From positions 117,507-181,506 of the forward strand of contig NZ_FNYD01000009.1 in assembly GCF_900109035.1 (NCBI RefSeq): 64,000 bases of DNA. Reading direction: 5' to 3'. This DNA comes from Cribrihabitans marinus. GTDB taxonomy: Bacteria; Pseudomonadota; Alphaproteobacteria; Rhodobacterales; Rhodobacteraceae. The first letter of the stretch is position 1; each line of letters begins with the position of its first letter. Below the pieces are notes generated by a model, which worked only from the letters and a program-made list of their open reading frames with translations, was not told where the DNA came from and did not search any database. Made by a program: the position numbers and the translations under genes. This document shows, piece by piece, positions 16,225 to 24,071 of the stretch.

Positions 16225-16924
16225 AGGCGAACCTCGCCGCCGTGAGGCGGACGCTTTGCGCCGCCGCGTTGATGCCCAGCGCCAGGACCATCAGAACGAG
16301 CCCCAGCGCCAGCGCCAGCGGCAGGTCGCCCTTGGAGGTTTCAAGCGCGATGGCGGTGGTCATCACCCGGGTCAGGTGGTCGATGTTGCCGCCGACGATC
16401 ATCACCGCGCCGACCTCGGCCACGGCGCGTCCGAACCCGGCAAGGGCCACCGTGACGAGGGAGTAGCGCGCGTCCCAGATCAGCGCCTGAACCACCTGCC
16501 TGCGCGACAGGGCCAGGGATCGGAACTGTTCGGAATACTCGCCATGCAGATCCTCGATCACCTGGCGCGAAAGGGCGGCGACAATCGGGGTGATCAGGAT
16601 CGACTGGGCGATGATCATCGCCGTGGGCGTGTAGAGCAGCCCGAGGAACCCCAGCGGCCCGGCCCGCGACAGGTGCAGGTAGACGATCAGCCCCACCACC
16701 ACCGGCGGCAGCCCCATCAGCGCGTTGACCAGCACCAGCGCCGCCTGTCGGCCGCGGAATCGCGACACCGCCAGCACCGCCCCAAGCGGCAGGCCCAAGA
16801 CACAGGCGATGGCGGTCGCGGTCAGGCTCACCCGCAGCGACAGCAGCACGATCTCGAACAGATCGGCGTCGCCGGAAAGGACGAGGTTCAGCGCGAGGCC
16901 GATTGCGTCTCCGAAGTCCTGCAA
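16217..16924 (-). CDS. tupB: Tungstate ABC transporter permease
   Basis: A 235-residue inner-membrane protein with about five hydrophobic helices. It has the typical binding-protein-dependent permease arrangement: SLRVSLTATAIACVLGLPLGAVLAV near the N-terminus, the proline-rich GLPPVVVGLIVYLHLSR, and the EAA-type loop RSLALSRRQVVQALIWDARYSL, ending GFGRAVAEVGAVMIVGGNI. These segments are diagnostic of TupB/ModB-like permeases. It is the first gene of the operon. The upstream gap of 117 bases separates it from the octaheme cytochrome gene, which is in the same direction. Confidence 0.88.
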   Translation of the reverse strand: MQDFGDAIGLALNLVLSGDADLFEIVLLSLRVSLTATAIACVLGLPLGAVLAVSRFRGRQAALVLVNALMGLPPVVVGLIVYLHLSRAGPLGFLGLLYTPTAMIIAQSILITPIVAALSRQVIEDLHGEYSEQFRSLALSRRQVVQALIWDARYSLVTVALAGFGRAVAEVGAVMIVGGNIDHLTRVMTTAIALETSKGDLPLALALGLVLMVLALGINAAAQSVRLTAARFAYA

Positions 16925-16925
16925 G

Positions 16926-16954
16926 ATTTCCCCGATCGTGCAAAATTTCCGATC
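16926..16954. promoter_or_regulatory. Direct repeat upstream of tupB
   Basis: ATTTCCCCGATC (16926-16937) and ATTTCCGATC (16945-16954) form an imperfect direct repeat immediately in front of the tupB start. The regulator encoded at the end of the operon would be expected to act in this region. The repeat is short and may be chance. Confidence 0.3.
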
Positions 16955-17041
16955 TGGGCAGGTTAAGAAGCATGGAATGCAATTGCAAGCGGGCGATGAC
17001 GCGCGCCGATGCAGACATCCGATCGGATCACGGGGTGAAAC

Positions 17042-19009
17042 TCAGTCGGAGGGCGGCAGGAGGTCAGTCCCGGGTGCCGTCTGGCCGGTCAATTCGCGCC
17101 ACATGCCTTGCAGAACCGTGTGATCGGGATTCGCAGCCAGCGCATCGCGGACCACCGGCCGGGCCGCCTGCGGGCCGCCCCGGGCGGCGGCGAGGCGCAC
17201 CAGCATCATCCAGGCATCGACCTGCTGCGGGTCCAGGCGCACGACATCGCGAAACGCGCCCTCGGCGGCCGGAAAATTGCGCAGGGTCAACGCGACGCCC
17301 GCCATCTGCAGGTGGGTCTCGGGGAAATCCAGCCGGTTCGACATGGCCTGGCGCCACTCCGCAAGCCCGGCCTGCATGGCCGGGCGGTCGGTCTCCGGCA
17401 ACCGGGTTTCGGGCGACAGAAGCAGCCCGCGCGCCGCGGCCATGCGTACCGTGCGCACCGTATCGCTCAGCAATGGGGCCAGCAGGCCGGCGCGATCCTC
17501 GGGCGGGGCAAGCCGCTGCAGCCCGATTGCGGCCGCACGCACGACGGGGTCGGGATCGGCGAGCAGCGGGGCCAGGCGTGCGGCGGTCGCGGGGCTGTTG
17601 GACTGCTCCAGCAGCCACAGCGCCGTGGCCCGCACGATCCCGGGCTGCGCGGTGTCCCCGGCCAGGTCGGCCAGGTCACTGGCGGCGCCAACGGGGTTGT
17701 CGCGGCCGGCGGCAAGGGCCAGGCCAAAATGCGGCCGCGTTTGCGACCCGTCCGGAAAGCGCTTGGCGATCTCGGCCGCGGCCCATTCGGCGGTTCGGTC
17801 CTGATGGCAATCCGTGCAGGCGTCGCTTGCGCCCGTCCGGTTGGTCAGGTCGGGGCGGGGGATGCGGAACGAGTGGTCGCGCCGCCAGTCATTGCCCATA
17901 TAGACCCGCTGGGCCATGTGGCAGCTGACGCATTGCCCGCCCTCGCTGTCCGGCGGGTGGAACGTGTGTGCCGGGTCGTCATACACTGCGGGTTTCAGGT
18001 CGGGAAAGCGCGGGTTCGCGGCCGGGCTGTGGCACTGGGTGCAGACCGTGTTGCCCTGCGCGACGGGCTCGGCGTCGTGCGGCGTGTGGCAATCCACGCA
18101 GCCGACGCCGTTTGCATACATCTTGGATTGCAGGAACGAGCCGTAGACATAGACCTCATCCTGGATCTGCCCGTCGCCCTGGTAGAGCCCCGGCCGCAGC
18201 AGCGCGAGGTTGTAGGCGTCGTGAAAGGGCGTGCCCGGAAGCGGGTTGCCGTCGAGATGAGCCTCGCGCCGGGAATGGCAGGTGGCACATTGCTGGATCG
18301 CCGCCTCGGTGTCGCCGAAATCGACGGCGAAGCCGTAGTTCGGCGGCGGTGTTGTCGTGCCAGCGACATTGGCCCAGTCGACATGCGCGCGCCCCGGCCC
18401 GTGGCACGCCTCGCAGCCGACACCGATCTCGACCTGGGTGGATCGGTACAGCCCGGTCTGCGGGTCATGGTTCTTTTCAAACCCGGTGGCGTGACATTCC
18501 GCGCAGCGCGCGTTCCACGTCTTGTAGGGGCCGGTCCAGTGCAACCCGTCATCGGGCGGCAGGTCCTGATCCGGGTAGAGGTGGAACCAGCCGCCATTCT
18601 CGGTGTTCCAGACCACGTCGAAACTCTGCAGCCGTCCCGGTTCGGTCTCGAGCAGGTACTGCTGCAACGGCGCGATCCCGGCGACCGAGTGCACCGGATA
18701 GCGTGTGGTCCGGCCGTCCTGTTCGGTGACGGTCACGACATGCGCGCCGTCGGCGCCGCGCGAAAAGCGCGCGGTCATGCCGTCAAGTGTGAACTCGGTG
18801 TCGTCGAAATCGCCGAGGATGTTCTCGGACGTGGCCTCGGTCCAGGCCAGGGCATGATGCGAGCCGGCCCAGTCTTCGGCGGCCTCGGCATGGCAGAAGG
18901 TACAGGCCTGCGAGCCGAGATAGTCATCCTCGTCGGCCCCCTGCGCCAGTGCCGGAGTGATGAGCCAGGCCATCAGACCGGCAAGCAGGAGGGTGGGAAA
19001 GGGGCGCAT
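17042..19009 (-). CDS. Octaheme cytochrome c with HEAT- and TPR-like C-terminal repeats
   Basis: A 655-residue exported protein with a Sec signal (MRPFPTLLLAGLMAWLITPALAQ). Eight CxxCH motifs are at about residues 36, 169, 199, 241, 304, 323, 360 and 398, so it should bind eight c-type hemes in the periplasm. The layout resembles cytochrome c554-type multiheme proteins. The section after residue 420 lacks heme motifs: about 430-530 reads as HEAT-like helix pairs (GDTAQPGIVRATALWLLE, DPDPVVRAAAIGLQ, SDTVRTVRMAAARG) and 550-650 as TPR-like helices. The start was set at the second of two ATGs because AGAGG is six bases away from it but abuts the first. The redox partner and substrate are unknown. 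Confidence 0.83.
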   Translation of the reverse strand: MRPFPTLLLAGLMAWLITPALAQGADEDDYLGSQACTFCHAEAAEDWAGSHHALAWTEATSENILGDFDDTEFTLDGMTARFSRGADGAHVVTVTEQDGRTTRYPVHSVAGIAPLQQYLLETEPGRLQSFDVVWNTENGGWFHLYPDQDLPPDDGLHWTGPYKTWNARCAECHATGFEKNHDPQTGLYRSTQVEIGVGCEACHGPGRAHVDWANVAGTTTPPPNYGFAVDFGDTEAAIQQCATCHSRREAHLDGNPLPGTPFHDAYNLALLRPGLYQGDGQIQDEVYVYGSFLQSKMYANGVGCVDCHTPHDAEPVAQGNTVCTQCHSPAANPRFPDLKPAVYDDPAHTFHPPDSEGGQCVSCHMAQRVYMGNDWRRDHSFRIPRPDLTNRTGASDACTDCHQDRTAEWAAAEIAKRFPDGSQTRPHFGLALAAGRDNPVGAASDLADLAGDTAQPGIVRATALWLLEQSNSPATAARLAPLLADPDPVVRAAAIGLQRLAPPEDRAGLLAPLLSDTVRTVRMAAARGLLLSPETRLPETDRPAMQAGLAEWRQAMSNRLDFPETHLQMAGVALTLRNFPAAEGAFRDVVRLDPQQVDAWMMLVRLAAARGGPQAARPVVRDALAANPDHTVLQGMWRELTGQTAPGTDLLPPSD

Positions 19010-19208
19010 CGTCATCCTCTGGCAGCGGCCGGCGGCGTGAATGGAAACAATTGCATTGTGCCGATCCAAGGGCAAGCGCCGGGATCGTGCGGCATCGCTT
19101 TGCGATGCAAGGTGACCCGGGCGGCCCCGTCTTTCCTTTGCGGTGGGCATTCGGGATGTGGCAATAGATCGTCAATGGACCCGCCCCAACCGACAGGAGA
19201 GACCCCGG

Positions 19209-20120
19209 ATGATCTGCGCCTTCGACATCGGCGGTTCCAAGATCGCGGCCGCGCTGGTCGACGAAGATCTTTCGCCGCGGCCGCTGGGCCGGGTCGCGAC
19301 TCCGACCACGGACTATCCCGCCTTTCTCGACGCGGTTCGGCGACTCGTGCCGCAGGCGGCGACGGCGGCGGCCTTGTCCGTCGCGGGGATCGTCGAGCCT
19401 GCGGCCGGCCGGGTCCGGGCGGCGAACATTCCCTGCCTGCAGGGCCGCGACGTGGCGGGTGATCTTTCGGCGCGACTGGGCAGGCCGGTACACCTGATCA
19501 ACGACGCCAAGGCCTTTGCCCTGGCCGAGGCCCGCACCGGCGCGGGGCGCGGTCATGGTGCGGTGTTCGCGATCATCCTGGGCACCGGGGTCGGCGGCGC
19601 GCTCGTGCTGGATGGCCGGCTGCGTCACGGGGCGGGCGGATCGGCGGGGGAATGGGGCCACGGCCCGGCGGCGGCCACGCGCACCGGGCGGGCCTTGCCC
19701 CACCTCCCCTGCGGATGCGGGCAACCCGGATGCGTGGACCTGTTCGGCGGCGCGCGGGGGCTGGAGTTGCTCTATCGCACGGTGACGGGCCGTCGAAGCG
19801 ACAGCAGAGCCATTCTGGGCGCCTGGCACGCGGGCGAGGCCGGGGCGGTGGAAACGCTGGATCTCTATCTCGATGTGACAGGCGGCGCGCTGGCGGGTGC
19901 GGTGAACCTTGTGGCGCCGGATGTGATCGTGGCGGGCGGCGGGCTGTCCGGCGATCCCGCGCTGGTCGACGCGGTGTCTCGGGAAATGCGCGCCCGGCTC
20001 CTTACCCCCGATCACGCACCGGCGCTGGTGCTCGCCAAAACCGGCCCCGACAGCGGCGTGATCGGCGCGGCGGCGCATGCGTTCGAGCGGATGGCGGCGA
20101 CCTCGGGCGGGGCTGTCTGA
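19209..20120 (+). CDS. ROK-family sugar kinase
   Basis: A 303-residue cytoplasmic kinase of the ROK family. The phosphate-1 loop is DIGGSKIAAALVD, the catalytic Asp lies in LINDAKAFALAEA, and GTGVGGALVLDG and GEWGHGP fit the sugar-binding strand. A zinc-binding cluster CGCGQPGCVDLFGG is present. Most such kinases phosphorylate glucose, N-acetylglucosamine or N-acetylmannosamine; there is no helix-turn-helix, so it is not a repressor. AGGAGA precedes the ATG. The stop overlaps the next start as TGATG, so it is translationally coupled to cutC. It is divergent from the octaheme cytochrome. Confidence 0.85.
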   Translation: MICAFDIGGSKIAAALVDEDLSPRPLGRVATPTTDYPAFLDAVRRLVPQAATAAALSVAGIVEPAAGRVRAANIPCLQGRDVAGDLSARLGRPVHLINDAKAFALAEARTGAGRGHGAVFAIILGTGVGGALVLDGRLRHGAGGSAGEWGHGPAAATRTGRALPHLPCGCGQPGCVDLFGGARGLELLYRTVTGRRSDSRAILGAWHAGEAGAVETLDLYLDVTGGALAGAVNLVAPDVIVAGGGLSGDPALVDAVSREMRARLLTPDHAPALVLAKTGPDSGVIGAAAHAFERMAATSGGAV

Positions 20121-20830
20121 TGGCATTGCTGGAGATCTGCGTGGACAGCGTTGCGGGGCTGGAAGCCGCGGTAGCGGGCGGCGCCGATCGGATCGAGCTG
20201 TGCGCGGCGCTTGTGCTGGGCGGCCTGTCGCCGCCGCTGTCCCTGCTGCAGGCGGCCCGGCAGGTTCCGGTGCCGGTGCACGTGATGGTGCGCCCGCGCG
20301 CCGGGGACTTCCTCTATTCCGCTGCCGAACTGGCCGGGATGGCGGCGGAAATCGCGCAGGTTCGGCAGATGGGCCTGGCCGGTGCGGTGCTGGGTGCGGG
20401 ATCCGGCGCGGGGCTCGACTGGCCCGCGCTCGAGCGTCTTTGCGCCGCGGCGCGCGGCCTGGATGTGACTCTGCACCGGGTCGTCGACCTGTTGCCGGAC
20501 CGTCAGGGCATTCCGGGGCCGGCGCAGGCGCTGGGTGTCCGGCGGATCCTGACCTCGGGCGGTGCCGCAACCGCGATGGAGGGTATCGACGACATCGCCT
20601 GTCTGGTGCGGACCGCGCCGCCGGGTCTGTCGGTCATGCCGGGCGCGGGCGTCGATCCGGGCAATGTCGCGGAACTCGTGGCCCGGACCGGGGCCACCGA
20701 GATCCACGCCTCGGCCGCGGTCGCCGCGCCCGAGGAGAACCGCGATCTTCTGGCGTTGGGCTTTGCACCGGACATACGTCGCGCGCCCAAGGTCGAGAGC
20801 GTGCGCGCGCTCAAGGCGGCGTGCGGGTGA
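20120..20830 (+). CDS. cutC: CutC-family protein
   Basis: A 236-residue TIM-barrel-like protein. It matches CutC from the first residues (ALLEICVDSVAGLEAAVAGGADRIELC, then GGLSPPLSLL) through HVMVRPRAGDFLYSAAEL, VTLHRVVD, ILTSGGAATAMEGI and MPGAGVDPGNV, ending in EIHASA. The copper role of CutC is disputed: in E. coli the copper phenotype of cutC mutants was later ascribed to the sRNA MicL encoded there. Here the ATG overlaps the ROK kinase stop, which supports a metabolic role in the same sugar pathway. That is an inference from coupling only. The length is normal for the family. Confidence 0.87.
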   Translation: MALLEICVDSVAGLEAAVAGGADRIELCAALVLGGLSPPLSLLQAARQVPVPVHVMVRPRAGDFLYSAAELAGMAAEIAQVRQMGLAGAVLGAGSGAGLDWPALERLCAAARGLDVTLHRVVDLLPDRQGIPGPAQALGVRRILTSGGAATAMEGIDDIACLVRTAPPGLSVMPGAGVDPGNVAELVARTGATEIHASAAVAAPEENRDLLALGFAPDIRRAPKVESVRALKAACG

Positions 20831-20842
20831 GGGCTGCGGCGC

Positions 20843-21181
20843 TCAGCAGGCAGCGGTAATGATGATCTCGACCTTCAGGTCGGGGCGGGCCAGTCTGGCC
20901 TCGCCGCAGGCCCGGGCCGGGGCATGGCCCTCGGGCACCCAGTCATCCCAGACCGCGTTCATCTCGGCGAAATCGGCCATGTCGGCCAGCCAGATCACCG
21001 CCTGAAGGATGTTTTCGCGGGACGAGCCCGCGCGCTCCAGCAGCGCGTCGACGCGGGACAGGCAATCGCGCGTCTGCGCCTCGACGCTGGCGCCTTCGCC
21101 GACCTGGCCGCAGAGATAGGCCACGCCGTTATGCTTGACGATCTTGCTCATCCGGGTGCCGGTCTCGATACGTTCGATCAT
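20843..21181 (-). CDS. RidA-family protein
   Basis: A 112-residue protein of the RidA/YjgF/UK114 family, trimeric reactive imine/enamine deaminases or related hydrolases. It shows [11 protein letters not shown] (substrate-pocket strand), [33 protein letters not shown], and the closing [24 protein letters not shown]. The conserved Arg of active RidA (in the RACGEARL segment) is present. A longer frame exists, but AGGAG ahead of the chosen ATG supports this start. It follows the alcohol dehydrogenase gene after 104 bases in the same direction and converges with cutC. Its substrate is not known. Confidence 0.87.
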   Translation of the reverse strand: MIERIETGTRMSKIVKHNGVAYLCGQVGEGASVEAQTRDCLSRVDALLERAGSSRENILQAVIWLADMADFAEMNAVWDDWVPEGHAPARACGEARLARPDLKVEIIITAAC

Positions 21182-21285
21182 CGGGGTCTCCTCTTCCGTG
21201 CAGGGGTCATTCAACCGGGTTTTGGCGTCCGCGCCCATCCTTTCGGCAGTAGTCCCGCAGTGCCGCCTTGGCAAGGTCGGACGGG

Positions 21286-22440
21286 TCAGGCGCCCTGCGT
21301 CGCGGCAGACAGGATGCGGCCGAGCTGTCGCGCGTCCAGGTCAACCGGGTTGGATTTCATCGACGACGCGCCCTGCGCTTCGCGCGCCCAGGCGGTGCGG
21401 GTCTCTCCGGCATCACCGGGATCGGGCAGATAGGGCAGGCCCTGCGCGTCGATCCACCGCTGGAACGCCGTCAGCGCGGTGTCGGCGCCGGTTCCGAAGG
21501 TATCCGCCAGCAAGTCGCACAGCCAGTCGATCCGTTCGACCGGCAGGCCGGCGACCAGCAGCGCGGCCCGGTTTTCGACCAGCGCCGGCACCAGCAGGCG
21601 GCCGCAGATCGCGCCATGCGCCAGCCCGGTGCGCCCGCCGATCACGCCGGCCAGCCCGTGAACCGCGCCCAGCCCGGCATTGGCCAGCGCGATGCCGCCG
21701 CACAGGCTGACATAGGCCATCTCGTCGCGCGCGCCGGGCTCGTCACCCTGCATCAGGCGGGTCAGCGCGGACAGGCCGCGCGGGATCGCGTCGCGGCAGA
21801 TCGCGTCGGTCAGCGGGTTGGCGCGTTTGCTCAGATAGGGTTCGATCACCTGCGTCAGCGCGTCCAGCCCCGAGGCCAGCGTGACGTGCCGGGGGCAGCC
21901 GTCGGTCAGGGCGGGATCCACGATGGCAAGATCGGGGATCATGCGCGGATCGCGCAGCGACACCTTGCGCGCCGCCCCCGGCACGCCGATCACCGCGTTG
22001 CGGGTGGCCTCGGCCCCGGTCCCGGCGGTGCTGGGCAGGGCGAACACCGGCAGCGGATCCCGTTCCAGCGGCTGCCCGCGGCCGACCACTTCGAGATAGT
22101 CCAGCGGCGCACCCTCCTGCGGAAGCAGCGCCGCGACGGCCTTGGCCAGGTCGATGACCGACCCCCCGCCGATGGCAAGAACGACGGTCGGCCCAGCCTC
22201 CTGCGCCTGGCGCAGCGCGGTCTCCAGCTGCGGCAATGTGGGCTCGCCGGACCCCGACAGGACGGTGACTTTCGCGCCCTCGCGCTCCAGGTCGGCGATC
22301 AATTCATCGGCAAAGCCGCAGGACCGGCCGCGCACGACCAGCGGACGCTTGCCCCGGGCCAAGACCTCGGACACGGCGCGCCGGGCAGTGCCGCGCCCGA
22401 ACAGAACATGACCCGGCAGGGTCAGAGTGAATTTGTCCAT
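21286..22440 (-). CDS. Iron-containing alcohol dehydrogenase
   Basis: A 384-residue group III (iron-type) alcohol dehydrogenase. It has the nucleotide loop [14 protein letters not shown], the [14 protein letters not shown] segment, [17 protein letters not shown] and the metal-binding histidines around [14 protein letters not shown] and GLAHGAICG. The length is normal. It begins eight bases after the glpK end in the same direction, so it is likely cotranscribed with glpK. That would fit a glycerol, dihydroxyacetone or 1,3-propanediol dehydrogenase, although family members also act on many other alcohols and lactaldehyde. Confidence 0.85.
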   Translation of the reverse strand: MDKFTLTLPGHVLFGRGTARRAVSEVLARGKRPLVVRGRSCGFADELIADLEREGAKVTVLSGSGEPTLPQLETALRQAQEAGPTVVLAIGGGSVIDLAKAVAALLPQEGAPLDYLEVVGRGQPLERDPLPVFALPSTAGTGAEATRNAVIGVPGAARKVSLRDPRMIPDLAIVDPALTDGCPRHVTLASGLDALTQVIEPYLSKRANPLTDAICRDAIPRGLSALTRLMQGDEPGARDEMAYVSLCGGIALANAGLGAVHGLAGVIGGRTGLAHGAICGRLLVPALVENRAALLVAGLPVERIDWLCDLLADTFGTGADTALTAFQRWIDAQGLPYLPDPGDAGETRTAWAREAQGASSMKSNPVDLDARQLGRILSAATQGA

Positions 22441-22447
22441 CCCGGGA

Positions 22448-23935
22448 TCAGAACGCCTGCGCCGCGGCCACGGCGCGTTTCCAGGCGTCGTATTTCCGGG
22501 CGCGCTCGTCTTCGTCCATCTCCGGCGAGAAGCTGCGGTCCAGCGCCCAGGTCTCGGCGAACCCGTCCATGTCCGGATAGACCCCGGCGCGCTGTCCCGC
22601 CAGCCAGGCCGCGCCCATCGCGGTGGTCTCGAGCACCTGCGGGCGGTCGACCCCGGCGCCGATGATGTCCGACAGGAACTGCATCGCCCAGTCCGATGCA
22701 CTCATGCCGCCATCGACGCGCAGCACCCGGTTGCCGCCCTCGGGCGTCCAGTCGGCATACATCGCCTCGAGCAGGTCGCGGGTCTGGTAGCCCACGCTTT
22801 CCAGCGCAGCGCGGGCGAATTCGGCGGGGCCGGAATTGCGCGTCAGGCCAAAGACGGCACCCCGGCACTCGGCGTTCCAGTAGGGTGCGCCCAGGCCGGT
22901 AAAGGCCGGCACCAGTACGACATTCTGGCCGTCATCGGCGGTCTCGGCCAGTGGCTGGGTCTCCTTGGCTTCGCGGATGATCCTGAGCCCGTCGCGCAGC
23001 CATTGAACCACGGCGCCGGCGATGAAGATGGACCCCTCGAGCGCGTAGGTCGGTTTGCCGTCCATCTGGTAGGCGATGGTGGTGAGCAGGCGGTTCCGCG
23101 ACGCAACCGGCGTGTCGCCGGTGTTCAGCAGTGCGAAACAACCGGTGCCATAGGTCGATTTCAGCATGCCGGGTTGAAAACACGCCTGCCCGATGGTCGC
23201 GGCCTGCTGGTCGCCCGCAACGCCGAGGATCGGGATCTCGCCGCCGAACAGGTCCGCCCGCGTGTGGCCGAAATCGGCGGCGCAGTCGCGCACTTCGGGC
23301 AGAAGCGACATCGGCACGCCGAGCATCTTGCACATGGTGCTGCTCCAGCGGCCCTTGCGGATATCGTAAAGCATGGTGCGCGCGGCATTGGTGGCGTCGG
23401 TGACGTGCACGGCACCGCCGGTCAGGTTCCAGATCAGCCAGCTGTCGACGGTGCCGAACGCCAGTTCGCCGGCCTCGGCGCGGGCCCGGGCGCCTTCGAC
23501 ATTGTCGAGGATCCAGGCCACCTTTGTGGCGCTGAAATAGGGGTCGAGCAACAGCCCGGTGCGGTCGGTGACGGTGCTCTCTTGACCCTCGGATTTCAAC
23601 CGCTGGCACATCTCGTGGGTGCGCCGATCTTGCCAGACGATGGCGTTGTGAATGGGCTTGCCGGTCTTGCGGTCCCAGATCAGGGTGGTCTCGCGTTGGT
23701 TGGTGATGCCGATCGCGGCGATGTCACCGGCCCGGGCGCCGGCCTTCTCCATCGCGGCGCGGCAGGTGGCGGCGGTGCTGCTCCACAGGTCCGAGGCGTC
23801 ATGCTCGACCCAGCCGCTGGCAGGGTAGTGCTGCGTGAACTCCTCCTGCGCGACGGCGGCGATCTTCAACCCCTCGTCGAAAAGGATCGCGCGGCTGGAC
23901 GTCGTGCCCTGATCGATGGCCAGAATGTAACCCAT
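22448..23935 (-). CDS. glpK: Glycerol kinase
   Basis: A 495-residue FGGY-family kinase that phosphorylates glycerol to glycerol 3-phosphate with ATP. It opens [18 protein letters not shown], then has the conserved GVTNQRETT-type segment ([19 protein letters not shown]), [13 protein letters not shown], the [14 protein letters not shown] strand and the FGGY signature region in the C-terminal half ([17 protein letters not shown]). GGGAGG precedes the ATG. It follows the glycerol transporter genes but is separated from glpV by a terminator hairpin, so it may be transcribed mostly from its own promoter or by read-through. It is cytoplasmic and gives the first step after uptake. Confidence 0.93.
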   Translation of the reverse strand: MGYILAIDQGTTSSRAILFDEGLKIAAVAQEEFTQHYPASGWVEHDASDLWSSTAATCRAAMEKAGARAGDIAAIGITNQRETTLIWDRKTGKPIHNAIVWQDRRTHEMCQRLKSEGQESTVTDRTGLLLDPYFSATKVAWILDNVEGARARAEAGELAFGTVDSWLIWNLTGGAVHVTDATNAARTMLYDIRKGRWSSTMCKMLGVPMSLLPEVRDCAADFGHTRADLFGGEIPILGVAGDQQAATIGQACFQPGMLKSTYGTGCFALLNTGDTPVASRNRLLTTIAYQMDGKPTYALEGSIFIAGAVVQWLRDGLRIIREAKETQPLAETADDGQNVVLVPAFTGLGAPYWNAECRGAVFGLTRNSGPAEFARAALESVGYQTRDLLEAMYADWTPEGGNRVLRVDGGMSASDWAMQFLSDIIGAGVDRPQVLETTAMGAAWLAGQRAGVYPDMDGFAETWALDRSFSPEMDEDERARKYDAWKRAVAAAQAF

Positions 23936-24022
23936 CTGTTGCCTCCCTGCGTGTCGTCGGAACCGGCCAGAGCATGGCCGGCCGGGTCATTGTCGGTCAA
24001 TCCGGTGCGTTGATGTCAAATG

Positions 24023-24062
24023 GAAAAACGAAATCGGCCGGGGCCCGCGAAGGCCCCGGCCG
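24023..24062 (-). terminator. Intrinsic terminator after the glycerol transporter operon
   Basis: An 11-bp perfect stem (CGGCCGGGGCC/GGCCCCGGCCG, arms 24035-24045 and 24052-24062) is followed in the minus-strand transcript by ATTTCGTTTTTCC. This is just downstream of the glpV stop and upstream of glpK. It would separate the abundant transporter mRNA from glpK. Confidence 0.7.
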
Positions 24063-24071
24063 GTGTCAGGC

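Noticed and set aside
19009..19150. Longer N-terminus for the octaheme cytochrome
   Set aside because: The extension would place 47 residues before the signal peptide. AGAGG is at the right distance only for the inner ATG.
16037..19462. Plus-strand frames over the tup genes and the octaheme cytochrome
   Set aside because: They are shadows of the minus-strand genes. The cysteine-histidine motifs occur only on the minus strand.
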